Assembly: GCF_002929275.1 (NCBI RefSeq)
Contig: NZ_PJIK01000008.1
Span: 1 to 64,000, forward strand
Source of the DNA: Arthrobacter sp. ZGTC131
GTDB taxonomy: Bacteria > Actinomycetota > Actinomycetes > Actinomycetales > Micrococcaceae
DNA length: 64,000 nucleotides
Direction: 5' to 3'
The position numbers were made by a program, and so were the translations under genes. Positions 35,371 through 47,771 of this stretch are shown piece by piece. The notes beneath the pieces are model-generated. The model saw nothing but the letters and a program-made list of their open reading frames with translations. It had not been told where the DNA came from and did no database searches. Position 1 is the first letter of the stretch; every line of letters begins with the position of its first letter.

Positions 35371-36024
35371 TTAGTCGTCTGTCAGCGTGACGCCGATGCC
35401 ACCGACGAGGGTCGCGGAAATGTTGTACAGCACGGCGGACAGCATGGACAGTGCCGTAAGCAGCACGACGTTGACCACCGCGATAATCGTGGCGAAGGAG
35501 GCCACCTGGCCCAAGGACGCGACCTTCTTGAGTTCAAAGCCACCACCCTCGGAGCCGGCCAGCGTTCCCAGGAGGCTGTCCACCTGGTCAAAGATGCCGG
35601 TGAGGTCCAGAACCGTCCACAGTACGATGGCGGCGACCACCGTGACGATGCCGAGGGCCACGGACAGCAGGAACGCCATCTTCAGCACGGACCAGGGGTC
35701 CACCTTGCTGACCAGCAGCCGCGCGCGCCGGACCTTGGCCTTCGGTGCCGGTTTGACCAGGCCGGGAGCGCTCTGGCCAGGCCGCTGGCCCGGTGTCGCA
35801 GGACGCTGCCCGGGGGCCGCAGGACGCTGTCCCTGCGGGGGCCGCTGGCCCGCGCCCGCTGGACGCTGCCCGGGGGCAGCGGGGCGCTGTCCCGGAAGGC
35901 CCGACGGCGTGCCCGGGCTCTGCTGCGGACGCACCGGGGCATTCACTCGGGGAGCGGATGCCGGCTGCCGTATCCCGCCGGGACCATTGCTGCTCGGCTT
36001 GGGAAATGAGTCGGAATTACTCAC
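35371..36024 (-). CDS. DUF3566 transmembrane protein
   Basis: A 217-residue protein conserved next to gyrA in actinobacteria. The N-terminal half is a disordered Pro/Gln/Arg segment with about six G-Q-R-P blocks (about residues 44-83). The C-terminal DUF3566 domain has [20 protein letters not shown], a first membrane helix ([19 protein letters not shown]), an external loop and a second helix ([19 protein letters not shown]). GTG 36024 overlaps the gyrA stop (GTGA), so it is translated with gyrase. Role unknown; sometimes annotated only as a membrane protein. Confidence 0.88.
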   Translation of the reverse strand: MSNSDSFPKPSSNGPGGIRQPASAPRVNAPVRPQQSPGTPSGLPGQRPAAPGQRPAGAGQRPPQGQRPAAPGQRPATPGQRPGQSAPGLVKPAPKAKVRRARLLVSKVDPWSVLKMAFLLSVALGIVTVVAAIVLWTVLDLTGIFDQVDSLLGTLAGSEGGGFELKKVASLGQVASFATIIAVVNVVLLTALSMLSAVLYNISATLVGGIGVTLTDD

Positions 36025-38699
36025 TCGTTACCTCCGGTGTTGTCTTCGTTCAGCTCGTCGCTGCCCGCATCCTCGGATGCTGTGGCGGTTTCCGACTCTG
36101 CCTCTGCTATTTCTGCCTCTGCGGACCCGTCTCCAGGCCCGGCACCTTCAGCCAACGTTACGTCATCCTCCGGAGATTCCTCTCCCTCAATGCCGCGTTC
36201 GCTGTTACGTGCCACCTCGATGATGCGGTCGTTCTTGTCCGGTTTCGCGAAGATGACGCCCATGGTGTCGCGGCCCTTGGCGGGGACTCCCGCCACGGAT
36301 GACCGGACCACCTTGCCGCCGCCCATCACCACGAGGACTTCATCTTCCTCCTGGACAATCAGGGCCCCGACCAGATCGCCGCGTTCCTCGGCGAGCTTGG
36401 CCACCTTGATGCCCAGGCCGCCGCGGCCCTGGAGACGGTACTCCTCGACGGCGGTGCGCTTGGCGTAGCCGCCTTCGGTCACGATGAAGACGTAGGAGCC
36501 TTCGGTAATGACATTCGCCGCGAGGAGCTCGTCGTCCTCACGGAATTTCATGCCCGTGACGCCCGACGTTGCCCGGCCCATGGGACGGAGCGCATCATCC
36601 GTTGCGGTGAAACGGATGGACTGGCCCTTGCGGGACACGAGCATCAAATCGTCGGTCTCGGAAACGAGCTGGGCGGACACGAGCTCGTCCCCGTCACGCA
36701 GGTTGATTGCGATGACGCCAGCGGACCGGTTGGTGTCGTAGTCCTCCAGCCGGGTCTTCTTGACCAACCCTCGCTTGGTGGCCAGGACCAGGTAGGGCGC
36801 GTGCTGGTAGTCCTTCAGGTCCAGCACCTGGGCGATGTGCTCGTCCGGCTGGAAGGCCAGCAGGTTGGCCACATGCTGGCCCTTGGCGTCGCGTCCGGCC
36901 TCGGCCAGTTCATAAGCCTTGGCACGGTAAACGCGGCCCAGGTTGGTGAAGAAGAGCAGCCAGTGATGGGTGGTGGTGACGAAGAAGTGCTCCACCACGT
37001 CGTCGCCGCGCAGTTGGGCGCCCTTGATCCCCTTGCCGCCGCGCTGCTGCGAGCGGTAGTTGTCGCTCCGGGTCCGCTTGACGTAACCGCCACGGGTAAT
37101 GGTGACCACCATTTCCTCTTCAGGAATCAGGTCTTCCATGGACATGTCACCGTCGTAGCCCATGAGGATCTTGGTGCGGCGGTCATCACCGTGCTTGGCC
37201 ACGATTTCCGCGAGCTCGGTGCTGATGATTTCGCGCTGGCGCTCTTCTGAGGCGAGGATCGCGTTGTATTCGGCAATCATGGCCTCGAGTTCGGCATGGC
37301 GGTCCTGGATTTTCTGGCGTTCCAGGGCGGCCAGCCGGCGGAGCTGCATGTCCAGGATGGCCCTGGCCTGCAGCTCATCGATGTCCAGCAGTTCCATCAG
37401 GCCATCGCGTGCGGCCTCCGTGGTGTTGGAGGCGCGGATCAGGGCGATGACCTCGTCCAGCATGTCCAGGGCCTTCAGGAGCGCGCGCAGGATGTGCGCC
37501 TCTTCCTCGGCCTTGCGCAGGCGGTACCGCGTGCGGCGGGCAATGACGTCGAGCTGGTGGGTGACCCAGTGCCGGATGAAGGCGTCGAGGCTGAGGGTGC
37601 GGGGCACGCCGTCCACGATCGCCAGCATGTTCGCGCCGAAGTTTTCCTGCAGCTGCGTGTGCTTGTAAAGGTTGTTGAGCACCACCTTGGCCACGGCGTC
37701 GCGCTTCAGCACAATCACCAGGCGCTGGCCGGTGCGTCCGGAGGTCTCGTCGCGGAGGTCGGCAATGCCCTGGACCTTGCCGTCCTTGACGAGCTCGGCG
37801 ATCTTGATGGCGAGGTTGTCCGGGTTGGCCTGGTACGGCAGTTCCGTGACCACGAGGCAGGTACGGCCCTGCAGTTCCTCCACATTGACCACGGCCCGCA
37901 TGGTGATGGATCCACGGCCGGTGCGGTAGGCGTCTTCGATGCCCCTGTGCCCCAAGATGGTGGCCCCGGTGGGAAAATCGGGTCCCTTGATGCGCAGCAG
38001 CAGTTCTTCAAGCAACTGCTCCCGGCTCGCTGTGGGGTTGGCCAAGTACCACTGAACGCCGTCGGCAACCTCGCGGAGGTTGTGCGGCGGGATGTTCGTG
38101 GCCATGCCGACGGCGATGCCCGAGGATCCGTTGACCAGCAGGTTGGGGAACCGTGCCGGGAGAATGGTGGGTTCCTGGTTCTTGCCGTCGTAGTTGTCCT
38201 GGAAGTCGACGGTTTCCTCGTCGATGTCGCGGACCATCTCCATGGCCAGGGGCGCCATTTTGGTTTCCGTGTACCGCGGCGCAGCCGCCCCGTCATTGCC
38301 GGGTGAGCCGAAGTTGCCTTGGCCCAGGGCCAGCGGATACCGCATGGTCCAGTCCTGGATCAGACGGACCAGGGCATCGTAGATGGCGGTGTCGCCGTGG
38401 GGGTGGTACTGGCCCATGACCTCGCCCACCACACGGGCACACTTGTTGAAGGAACGGTCGGGGCGGTAGCCGCCGTCGAACATTGCGTAGAGCACGCGGC
38501 GGTGCACGGGCTTGAGTCCGTCCCGGACGTCGGGGAGGGCACGGCCCACAATGACGGCCATGGCGTAGTCCAGGTAGGACCGCTGCATCTCGGTCTGGAG
38601 ATCCACCTGCTCCACGCGGTCGGTCAGCACGTCGCCTTCCAGCACCGGCTCCGCGGCATCTGCGGACTCCACGGGAACCTCGGGGGTTTCGTCACTCAT
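36021..38699 (-). CDS. gyrA: DNA gyrase subunit A
   Basis: An 892-residue gyrase A subunit, which cuts and rejoins DNA to introduce negative supercoils. The winged-helix domain has GKYHPHGD-type sequence ([19 protein letters not shown]), and the DNA-linking Tyr is near residue 143 (APRYTETKM). The GyrA box QRGGKGIKG, needed for wrapping, is near 548-556. The beta-pinwheel follows and ends in a long acidic tail ([18 protein letters not shown] and on), a little longer than usual. The quinolone region reads [13 protein letters not shown] with Ala after D-T. It is 59 bases behind gyrB. Confidence 0.96.
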   Translation of the reverse strand: MSDETPEVPVESADAAEPVLEGDVLTDRVEQVDLQTEMQRSYLDYAMAVIVGRALPDVRDGLKPVHRRVLYAMFDGGYRPDRSFNKCARVVGEVMGQYHPHGDTAIYDALVRLIQDWTMRYPLALGQGNFGSPGNDGAAAPRYTETKMAPLAMEMVRDIDEETVDFQDNYDGKNQEPTILPARFPNLLVNGSSGIAVGMATNIPPHNLREVADGVQWYLANPTASREQLLEELLLRIKGPDFPTGATILGHRGIEDAYRTGRGSITMRAVVNVEELQGRTCLVVTELPYQANPDNLAIKIAELVKDGKVQGIADLRDETSGRTGQRLVIVLKRDAVAKVVLNNLYKHTQLQENFGANMLAIVDGVPRTLSLDAFIRHWVTHQLDVIARRTRYRLRKAEEEAHILRALLKALDMLDEVIALIRASNTTEAARDGLMELLDIDELQARAILDMQLRRLAALERQKIQDRHAELEAMIAEYNAILASEERQREIISTELAEIVAKHGDDRRTKILMGYDGDMSMEDLIPEEEMVVTITRGGYVKRTRSDNYRSQQRGGKGIKGAQLRGDDVVEHFFVTTTHHWLLFFTNLGRVYRAKAYELAEAGRDAKGQHVANLLAFQPDEHIAQVLDLKDYQHAPYLVLATKRGLVKKTRLEDYDTNRSAGVIAINLRDGDELVSAQLVSETDDLMLVSRKGQSIRFTATDDALRPMGRATSGVTGMKFREDDELLAANVITEGSYVFIVTEGGYAKRTAVEEYRLQGRGGLGIKVAKLAEERGDLVGALIVQEEDEVLVVMGGGKVVRSSVAGVPAKGRDTMGVIFAKPDKNDRIIEVARNSERGIEGEESPEDDVTLAEGAGPGDGSAEAEIAEAESETATASEDAGSDELNEDNTGGNE

Positions 38700-38758
38700 T
38701 ATCTGTATTTTCCGTTTCAGGTATATGTCGGATCTGGAATATCAAGCGCGGAATACCG

Positions 38759-41253
<2,495 letters not shown>

Positions 41254-41811
41254 CTATCCGTACGTGTCGCGGGGGCCGCGGCCGTTAACGCTTCGCCCGC
41301 CTTTGCGCCAGTTCGGCGCCGCCGGACCGAGGACCTGGATGCTGGTGACCACACCGTCACCCAGTTCAGTCCGGAACTTGTCGAGCAGGCTGATGCTGAG
41401 CAGCCGGAGCTGGGTGGCCCAGGCCGTGGAGTCACACCTCACGTGCAATGTGGTGTCGGTGAAACTTTCGGGCGTGCAGTGCGCGGCGATTTCGGGACCC
41501 ACGAGGGCGGGCCATTCCGCCATGACCGAACCGACGGCAACGGGTGAGGTCCAGCCGCGCTCGGCCACCAGCCGGCCCACCACCTTGCCCAGACCCAAGG
41601 GATCCCTGCCGGTGGAATGGAACTGGCTGAATCCGCGGCTGGTCCGTCCGGAGGCGCGTGGCTTCTGGCTGCTGCCGGCGCGCGGCGCCGCGCGGCGGAC
41701 CTCGCCGCGCGCAGCGGCTGCTTCCCGCATCCTGTTCAGGGCCGCCTGCGCGGCATCGATTTCATCGGGATCGCGGCCGGGCTGCAGGCCGGCATCCTTA
41801 TCCCTGTTCAT
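41254..41811 (-). CDS. dciA: DciA-family helicase-associated protein (DUF721)
   Basis: A 185-residue protein. A charged, disordered N-terminal third (NRDKDAGLQPGRDPDEIDAA) leads into the DUF721 domain: DPLGLGKVVGRLVAERGW, VMAEWPALVGPEIAAHCTPE, LHVRCDSTAWATQLRLLS. DciA proteins bind the replicative helicase DnaB and replace DnaC/DnaI loaders in most bacteria, including mycobacteria. The start overlaps the recF end by 14 bases, so it is translated from the dnaN-recF transcript. Confidence 0.9.
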   Translation of the reverse strand: MNRDKDAGLQPGRDPDEIDAAQAALNRMREAAAARGEVRRAAPRAGSSQKPRASGRTSRGFSQFHSTGRDPLGLGKVVGRLVAERGWTSPVAVGSVMAEWPALVGPEIAAHCTPESFTDTTLHVRCDSTAWATQLRLLSISLLDKFRTELGDGVVTSIQVLGPAAPNWRKGGRSVNGRGPRDTYG

Positions 41812-43000
41812 CGATTCCTCCCGGGATAACCTTCACCCGCCGGCCGGTCAACTCGTCCGGAATGTCGGCATCGACGGCGGCAGTCACCAGCACCTGCTCG
41901 GCACCGGAAACTATTGCGGCCAGTTTACGCCGCCGCTGCACATCGAGCTCGGCAAAAACGTCGTCCAGGATCAGGATGGGCGCCGAACCTCCCGTGCGGG
42001 CATCGTCCAGCATGACGTAGTAAGAGGCAAGCCGCAGGGAGAGGCACATGGACCAGGTCTCACCGTGGGAGGCATAGCCCTTAGCCGGAGCCTGGCCCAG
42101 GATCAGTTCCAGTTCATCGCGGTGCGGGCCCACCAGCGAAATGCCCCGCTCTAGTTCCTTGCGGCGGGAGGCCGCAAAGGCGCGAACATAGCGTTCGGTG
42201 AGCTCATCGACGGACAGCAGCCGCAGGTCTTCAACCGGGTCTCCCGCTGCCGGCGGTTCGCCTCCCGCGCTGGCCGGTGCGCCGTCGTCGTCGATCATGT
42301 TCTGGAGCGTGGACCGATAAATCGCGTCCGCGGCCTTGGACCCGTCCGTCAGCTGGGTGTATGCGCTGTTCAGATGCGGGCGCAGGCGCTCCACGAGTTC
42401 CAGCCTGGCATGCAGCAGCTCCGCACCGGCGCGTGCCATGTGCTGGTCCCAGACATCGAGGGTGGCCTCGTGGCCGGCCGTGAACTTCCCGGCGCGGGCA
42501 GATTTCAGGAGGGCGTTGCGCTGCTTGAGCACACGGTCGTAGTCGCTGCGGGTGGCGGCATGCCGCGGGACAAGGCTCACCAGCAGCTCATCGAGGAAGC
42601 GCCGCCGGCTGGAGGGATCGCCTTTGACGAGTGCCAGGTCTTCGGGTGCGAACAGGACGGTGTGGCAGATGCCCAGGAGATCCCTTGCCCGGACCGGGTT
42701 GCTGCGGTTGATGCGTCCGCGGTTGGCGCGGCCGCCGTTGATCTCAAGCTCCAGGACGGTGGACTGTTCACCGCGCACCAGCTTGGCCCGGATCAGGGCG
42801 CGCTCGGTTCCGAAACGCAGCAGCGGGGCGTCAGCGCTGACCCGGTGAGAGCTCAGCGTGGCCAGGTAGCCGATTGCTTCCATGAGGTTGGTCTTGCCGA
42901 TTCCGTTGGAGCCGACCAGGACGGTGACGCCGGGTTCCAGCCGGAGGTCAACCTGGGCGTAGCTGCGGAAATCGGTCAGGGACAGGTGTTCTAGGTACAC
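41798..43000 (-). CDS. recF: DNA replication and repair protein RecF
   Basis: A 400-residue SMC-like ATPase that helps load RecA at gapped DNA. Walker A GSNGIGKTN is near 30-38, followed by SHRVSADAPLLRFG and the family motif VLFAPEDLALVKGDPSSRRR; the late part has LVGPHRDELELIL, the signature-like SHGETWSMCLSLRLA and Walker B LILDDVFAELD. Somewhat longer than average because of an Ala/Gly/Pro insert (about 240-252). GTG 43000 starts the protein with the standard MYLEHLSLTDFRSY. Confidence 0.95.
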   Translation of the reverse strand: MYLEHLSLTDFRSYAQVDLRLEPGVTVLVGSNGIGKTNLMEAIGYLATLSSHRVSADAPLLRFGTERALIRAKLVRGEQSTVLELEINGGRANRGRINRSNPVRARDLLGICHTVLFAPEDLALVKGDPSSRRRFLDELLVSLVPRHAATRSDYDRVLKQRNALLKSARAGKFTAGHEATLDVWDQHMARAGAELLHARLELVERLRPHLNSAYTQLTDGSKAADAIYRSTLQNMIDDDGAPASAGGEPPAAGDPVEDLRLLSVDELTERYVRAFAASRRKELERGISLVGPHRDELELILGQAPAKGYASHGETWSMCLSLRLASYYVMLDDARTGGSAPILILDDVFAELDVQRRRKLAAIVSGAEQVLVTAAVDADIPDELTGRRVKVIPGGIDEQG

Positions 43001-43059
43001 GCGATCTTCAAATTCTCGGGAGCCCTAATCCCGGGATGCTGCGGCTCCCGGGGTCGGTG

Positions 43060-43944
43060 TTACTTGGCCGGGCGGGTGGCATGGCCGCCAAACTGCTGAC
43101 GCAGCGCGGACACCATCTTCATGGCCGGTGAATTGTCTTCGCGGGATGAAAAGCGCGCGAACAGCGCGGCGGTGATAGCGGGAGCCGGGACAGCGTTCGC
43201 GATGGCTTCCTCCACAGTCCAGCGCCCTTCGCCGGAGTCCTCGACGTAATCGTCAATCGAGGCCAGGCCCGGATCCTCATCCAGGGCTTTCACCATGAGG
43301 TCCAGCAGCCAGGAGCGGACAACCGTGCCCTTCTGCCAAGCGCGGAAGGTGCCGGGCAGATCGGTGATGATGTCCTTCGCCGCGAGGAGTTCATAACCCT
43401 CGGCGTAAGCCTGCATCAGGCCGTACTCGATGCCGTTGTGCACCATCTTGGCGTAGTGGCCTGCACCGATGCCGCCCACGTGGACGAAGCTGTCGGCGCG
43501 GTCACCTTCCGGCCGGAGGGCGTCGAAGACGGGCAGCGCGCGCTCGATGTCCTCGGCGTCTCCGCCGGCCATGAGGCCGTAGCCGTTCTGGAGTCCCCAG
43601 ACGCCGCCGGAAACGCCGCAGTCGGCGAAGCGGATTCCCTTTTCGGCCAGTGCGGCGCCGTGCTTCTGGTCTTCTGTGAAGCGCGAGTTACCGCCGTCGA
43701 TCACCAGATCGCCGGGCTGCAGCTTCTCGCTGAGTTCGGTGATGACCGCGTCGGTGATAGTCCCGGACGGGACCATGACCCAGATCAGCCGTGGAACCGG
43801 AACTGCCGCGATGAGCTCATCGACCGAAGGCACGTCGGTCACGTCGGGGTTGCGGTCGTAGCCCGTGACCTCAACGCCACCTTTGCGCAGCCGTTCGCGC
43901 ATGTTGAAACCCATTTTGCCAAGGCCGATCAGTCCGATGTGCAC
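43060..43944 (-). CDS. gnd: 6-phosphogluconate dehydrogenase, decarboxylating (short form)
   Basis: A 294-residue enzyme that oxidises and decarboxylates 6-phosphogluconate to ribulose 5-phosphate in the pentose phosphate pathway. It is the short, often NAD-preferring form (about 300 residues against 470). Marks: IGLIGLGKMGFNM at the cofactor site, VIDGGNSRFTED, CGVSGGVWG and the catalytic Lys in HYAKMVHNGIEYGLMQAYAEG cut at KMVHNGIEYG. GTG 43944 starts at the Rossmann strand. It sits between dnaN and recF, as in many actinobacteria. Confidence 0.92.
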   Translation of the reverse strand: MHIGLIGLGKMGFNMRERLRKGGVEVTGYDRNPDVTDVPSVDELIAAVPVPRLIWVMVPSGTITDAVITELSEKLQPGDLVIDGGNSRFTEDQKHGAALAEKGIRFADCGVSGGVWGLQNGYGLMAGGDAEDIERALPVFDALRPEGDRADSFVHVGGIGAGHYAKMVHNGIEYGLMQAYAEGYELLAAKDIITDLPGTFRAWQKGTVVRSWLLDLMVKALDEDPGLASIDDYVEDSGEGRWTVEEAIANAVPAPAITAALFARFSSREDNSPAMKMVSALRQQFGGHATRPAK

Positions 43945-44052
43945 GGTGTGAGCTCTTTTCTGCGCTGGTGTGGTGGTGTGGCTGCCGTGCTGAGCCCAAC
44001 TGGGTCGCATCAGATGTCGTTTTTGGGTGCCCATAACGACATCAGCTGCCGC

Positions 44053-45177
44053 CTAGTTGGGCAGGCGGACCGGCATCACGAGGTAGCGGTAGTCGTCCTG
44101 GTCTTCGCCGTCGGCGTCAACCTGGGCGGTGATCATGGCCGGCTTGGGTGCCGTCGTGAAGGAGAAACGGACGTACTTCGTTTCGATGACGCTCAGGCCC
44201 TCAACGAGATAGTGCGGGTTGAACGCCACGGTGATGTCGTCGCCGGACAGCTGAGATTCGAGCTCCTCGGAGGCCTGGGCATCCTCGCCGGTGCCGGCGT
44301 CAAGGTTGAGCTGGCCCTGGGTGAAGGCAAGGCGAACGGGCGTGTTGCGTTCGGCCACCAGCGACACGCGGCGGACCGCTTCGACCAGTTCCTGGGTCTG
44401 CACGGTGGCATGGATCGGGGTGGAGTCCGGGAACAGGGAACGGATCTTGGGGTAGTCGCCGTCGACCAGAAGCGACGTGGTGGTGCGGCCGCCGCTCTCA
44501 AATCCGATGAGGCGGCTGTCGTCGTCGGCAATGGCGAGGTTGATGTCCCCGCTGCCTCCGAGGGTCTTGGCAACCTCGTTGAGGGTCTTGGCCTTGACCA
44601 GGGCACTGGTGGATATGCCCGGGGTGACCGGCTTCCAGGGCACTTCCCGCATGGCGAGGCGGTAACGGTCCGTGGCCAGGAGGGTGATGAGGTCGTCCTC
44701 GATCTCCATCCGGACGCCGGTGAGGATGGGCAGGGTGTCGTCCTTGCTGGCGGCGATAATCACCTGGGAAACAGCCTGGGCGAAGGAGTCGCCGGCTACC
44801 GTGCCGCTGATGGTGGGCAGGGCAGGCAGCGGAGGGTATTCGGCCTCCGGCATGGTCGCCAGGTGGAAGCTGCTTCGGCGGCACGTGAGTGTTACCTTGT
44901 TGCCGTCGGTGGTCAACTCAACGGGGGCGGACGGCAGGCTGCGGCAGATGTCGGCGAGCAGCCGGCCGGAAACCAGGATGGTGCCTTCCTCCGCGATGTC
45001 GGCGGGGATTTCCAGCCTGGCCGACGTCTCGTAGTCAAAGCTCGACAGGCTTACCGTTCCCGACTCGGCCTTGAGGAGCAGCCCGGACAGGACCGGTACC
45101 GGCGGCCGCGGAGACAACGATCGGGCTGTCCACGTTACGGCTTCTGCCAGGACGTCCCGTTCGACTCTGAACTTCAC
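44053..45177 (-). CDS. dnaN: DNA polymerase III sliding clamp (beta subunit)
   Basis: A 374-residue ring-forming clamp with three similar domains. It tethers DNA polymerase to the template and recruits many repair proteins. Recognisable pieces are FRVERDVLAEAVTWTARSL at the start, EYPPLPALPTISGTV in domain 1-2, TDRYRLAMREVPW in domain 2 and the C-terminal DDYRYLVMPVRLPN, with the YLVMPVR end of the hydrophobic pocket. GTG 45177 is chosen from the family N-terminus. It is the first gene leftward of oriC. Confidence 0.96.
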   Translation of the reverse strand: MKFRVERDVLAEAVTWTARSLSPRPPVPVLSGLLLKAESGTVSLSSFDYETSARLEIPADIAEEGTILVSGRLLADICRSLPSAPVELTTDGNKVTLTCRRSSFHLATMPEAEYPPLPALPTISGTVAGDSFAQAVSQVIIAASKDDTLPILTGVRMEIEDDLITLLATDRYRLAMREVPWKPVTPGISTSALVKAKTLNEVAKTLGGSGDINLAIADDDSRLIGFESGGRTTTSLLVDGDYPKIRSLFPDSTPIHATVQTQELVEAVRRVSLVAERNTPVRLAFTQGQLNLDAGTGEDAQASEELESQLSGDDITVAFNPHYLVEGLSVIETKYVRFSFTTAPKPAMITAQVDADGEDQDDYRYLVMPVRLPN

Positions 45178-45703
45178 GGAAGGGTGCCGCCTTTCATTGC
45201 TGCTGCCATTTTCTGAACGGGAACTCCCGCAGGGAGTCCGCAAACCATTGCCCTCCGAACACCGGAACCTGCATGGTCCGCACTTGCTGAACCAGTGGCA
45301 GACCCGAGGATGGGAGCGCTGCTGACAGCTTAGCCGGAAGATTCAGGATTTCCCCATCCCCGCCAAGGACGGCCGCCCTTTGGGGCCAGGGTCCCGGAGT
45401 CGTGTGGGGCAGGGAAAGAGATTGTTGTTTGAGGGAACTTCAATTTTTTGGGATTAGTAGTGTTAATAACTGCTGTGGAAACTGTGGATAACTCCATCTG
45501 AGGGCGGGAATCCGCGGTTAAGCCCTGTTCATGGACTGTGGGCGGAGCAGGTTTTAAACAGCCTGTGGATGGGGATAACATTTTTGGCCGTTTCCCTGAT
45601 CCACAGATGCCTTAAGGGTTTTAAGCCCATTAACCGCGGTTGTCCCCTTAACTATCCACAGGCTTATCCACACGTGCCTGTTAATAAGGTTAAGAGCCGG
45701 GGT
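45178..45703. other. oriC: Replication origin region oriC (dnaN-dnaA gap)
   Basis: The 526 bases between dnaN and dnaA carry the best origin signals by position. DnaA boxes: exact at 45483-45491 (TGTGGATAA) and 45664-45672 (TTATCCACA); one mismatch at 45570, 45597 and 45652; weaker at 45474 and 45564. The pair at 45652 and 45664 is 12 bases apart. An AT-rich patch at 45440-45470 (AATTTTTTGGGATTAG, GTTAATAAC) beside the first boxes is a candidate unwinding element. Origin function is inferred from gene context and boxes. Confidence 0.8.
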
Positions 45704-47125
45704 TCAGGAGTCGCGTTGCTGCTGCTTGATCCGGTTGGTCAGCTCGGTGACCTGGTTGTAGATCACACGGCGCTCGGCCATGAGCTCGCGGATCTTGCGG
45801 TCGGCGTGGATCACCGTGGTGTGGTCGCGGCCGCCGAGTTCCTGCCCGATCTTGGGGAGCGACATGTCCGTCAGTTCGCGGCACAGGTACATCGCGATCT
45901 GCCGGGCAGTCACCAGCGTCCGGGTCCGTGACTTGCTGCAGAGTTCCTCCATGCTGAGCTTGAAGTACTCCGCCGTCTGCGTGAGGATCTGGCTTGAGGT
46001 GATTTCCTGCGCGCCGTCGTCGGTAATGAGGTCCTTCAGGACCATCTCGGCCAGGGCAACATCCACCGGCTGGCGGTTGAGGCTGGCGAACGCCGTGACG
46101 CGGATGAGTGCGCCTTCGAGTTCGCGGATGTTGCTGGAGATCTTTGAAGCGATGTATTCCAGGGCGTCGTCCGGCGCGGAGAGGCCTTCGCTGAGGGCCT
46201 TCTTCCGGAGGATGGCGATGCGGGTTTCGAGTTCCGGCGGCTGGATATCGGTCAGCAGGCCCCATTCGAAGCGGGACTTCATGCGGTCCTCGAATCCGGC
46301 AAGCAGCTTAGGCGGCTGGTCGGACGTGATCACGACCTGCTTGTTGTTGTTGTGCAGGGAGTTGAAGGTGTGGAAGAACTCCTCCAAGGTCCGGTCCTTG
46401 CCGGCGAGGAACTGGATGTCATCGATCAGCAGCACATCCACGTTGCGGTACGTGGTCTTGAAGCTGGCGCCCTCGTCGTCACGGATCGAGTTGATGAAGT
46501 CGTTAGTGAATTCCTCAGAGTTCACGTACCGGACCCGGATGCCGCTGTAGAGCCGCCTGGCGTAGTGGCCGATCGCGTGCAGCAGGTGGGTTTTGCCCAG
46601 TCCGGAGTCCCCGTAGATGAACAGCGGGTTGTAGGCCTTCGCGGGCGCTTCGGCAACCGCTACGGCGGCGGCATGCGCAAACCGGTTAGACGAGCCGATC
46701 ACGAACGTGTCAAAGACGTACTTGGGATTCAGCCGGCCGAACTCGTGGGAAGTGCTCGGCAGCATGGGCTGCGGCTTCAGTTCCACTGAGGGGTCGGCAA
46801 CGAGGGAAAGCTCGACGGCGGGTTCCGGCTCTTCGTGGATGGGCACCAGATCGGTGTCCACGTCGATTGCGCAGCGGATGTCGTCGGAGAAAACATTGCG
46901 GAGCGCGTCGTCTAGCGCGTCCTTGACCTGGGTCTGGAGCACTTCCCTGGTGAGTTCATTGGGTACCGCCACGAGAAGGGTGGATCCGATGAGGCCCTGG
47001 GCCTGGGCGAGGATGACGAACCCGCGCTGTCTTGGGGATACGCGGTCGTCCTGCTCGAGCAGGTTCACCACGCGCCGCCAGGAACTTCCGACAGTATTGG
47101 CGTGGTTGGCTTCGTCTACTGTCAT
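45704..47125 (-). CDS. dnaA: Chromosomal replication initiator DnaA
   Basis: A 473-residue initiator. Domain I spans about 1-85 (SWRRVVNLLEQ; VPNELTREVLQ), a short linker follows, and the AAA+ domain III has GRLNPKYVFDTFVIGSSNRFA, Walker A GDSGLGKTH, Walker B VLLIDDIQFLAGK and the arginine-finger region EDRMKSRFEWGL. Domain IV binds the DnaA box with QELGGRDHTTVIHADRKI. The linker is much shorter than the long domain II of Streptomyces. ATG 47125 follows AGGAACCC; a TTG one codon earlier is possible. Flanked on both sides by boxes, so autoregulated in all likelihood. Confidence 0.97.
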   Translation of the reverse strand: MTVDEANHANTVGSSWRRVVNLLEQDDRVSPRQRGFVILAQAQGLIGSTLLVAVPNELTREVLQTQVKDALDDALRNVFSDDIRCAIDVDTDLVPIHEEPEPAVELSLVADPSVELKPQPMLPSTSHEFGRLNPKYVFDTFVIGSSNRFAHAAAVAVAEAPAKAYNPLFIYGDSGLGKTHLLHAIGHYARRLYSGIRVRYVNSEEFTNDFINSIRDDEGASFKTTYRNVDVLLIDDIQFLAGKDRTLEEFFHTFNSLHNNNKQVVITSDQPPKLLAGFEDRMKSRFEWGLLTDIQPPELETRIAILRKKALSEGLSAPDDALEYIASKISSNIRELEGALIRVTAFASLNRQPVDVALAEMVLKDLITDDGAQEITSSQILTQTAEYFKLSMEELCSKSRTRTLVTARQIAMYLCRELTDMSLPKIGQELGGRDHTTVIHADRKIRELMAERRVIYNQVTELTNRIKQQQRDS

Positions 47126-47593
47126 CAATCGGGTTCCTCAAAGCTTGCTTACCTGCATTACATGCAGCCGCAAGCCTGGATCCAGGGTACTGTCCCGGCA
47201 TCATCCACAGGGTTATGCACAGTCCGTGGATAATCGGCTACTGGGCCACTCTAGGGGATGAAAAGGCTAGAAGATAGCTGGGAAGTGGCTTGTGGATAAT
47301 TACACCGTTGTGGTTCGAAAAAGCGGCTTGTGATGCACTTCATCCACAGGCTGGGGACGCCGGTTAACCACAGTTGGGGAAACGCGGCGGGCCACCTGCC
47401 GGTTTGACTCGGGGTCGCGTTTTGGCCTAACGTTGTGGAGTCCTTTGTGCCTGCTTTCTGACCCCATTTGGACCTTCCAGACGCCCAGCGTTTCGGGAAT
47501 CGGGGGAAGCAGACATATACAAAACTTAGCGTCGGCCAGTTCTTCCCCTTTTTGATCGGGTGGGCGCACCTTTGATCCACTGGAGTAACTAAC
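47126..47593. other. dnaA-rpmH intergenic region with DnaA boxes
   Basis: These 468 bases hold the divergent dnaA and rpmH promoters. DnaA boxes: exact TGTGGATAA at 47291-47299; one-mismatch at 47201 (TCATCCACA), 47213 (TTATGCACA), 47225 (CGTGGATAA, inverted), 47340 (TCATCCACA) and 47364 (TTAACCACA). The first three start exactly 12 bases apart. The region may be a second origin lobe or a dnaA autoregulatory site. No gene is seen. Confidence 0.7.
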
Positions 47594-47731
47594 GTGAGCA
47601 AGCGGACTTTTCAGCCGAATAACCGCCGTCGGGCCAAGAAGCATGGCTTCCGCCTTCGTATGCGCACCCGTGCCGGCCGCGCCATCCTGGCTGCCCGCCG
47701 CGGCAAGGGCCGCGTCGAACTGTCGGCCTAA
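47594..47731 (+). CDS. rpmH: 50S ribosomal protein L34
   Basis: A 45-residue basic ribosomal protein: [18 protein letters not shown], then [20 protein letters not shown] and the end RVELSA, the full L34 pattern. GTG 47594 is preceded by TGGAG at 8 bases. It binds 23S rRNA in the large subunit and is the first gene of the rightward rpmH-rnpA-yidD-yidC-jag-rsmG run beside oriC. Confidence 0.97.
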   Translation: MSKRTFQPNNRRRAKKHGFRLRMRTRAGRAILAARRGKGRVELSA

Positions 47732-47771
47732 ATACTGACTCGTCGGTTATCTTCCCTTTGCGAGTTTAACG

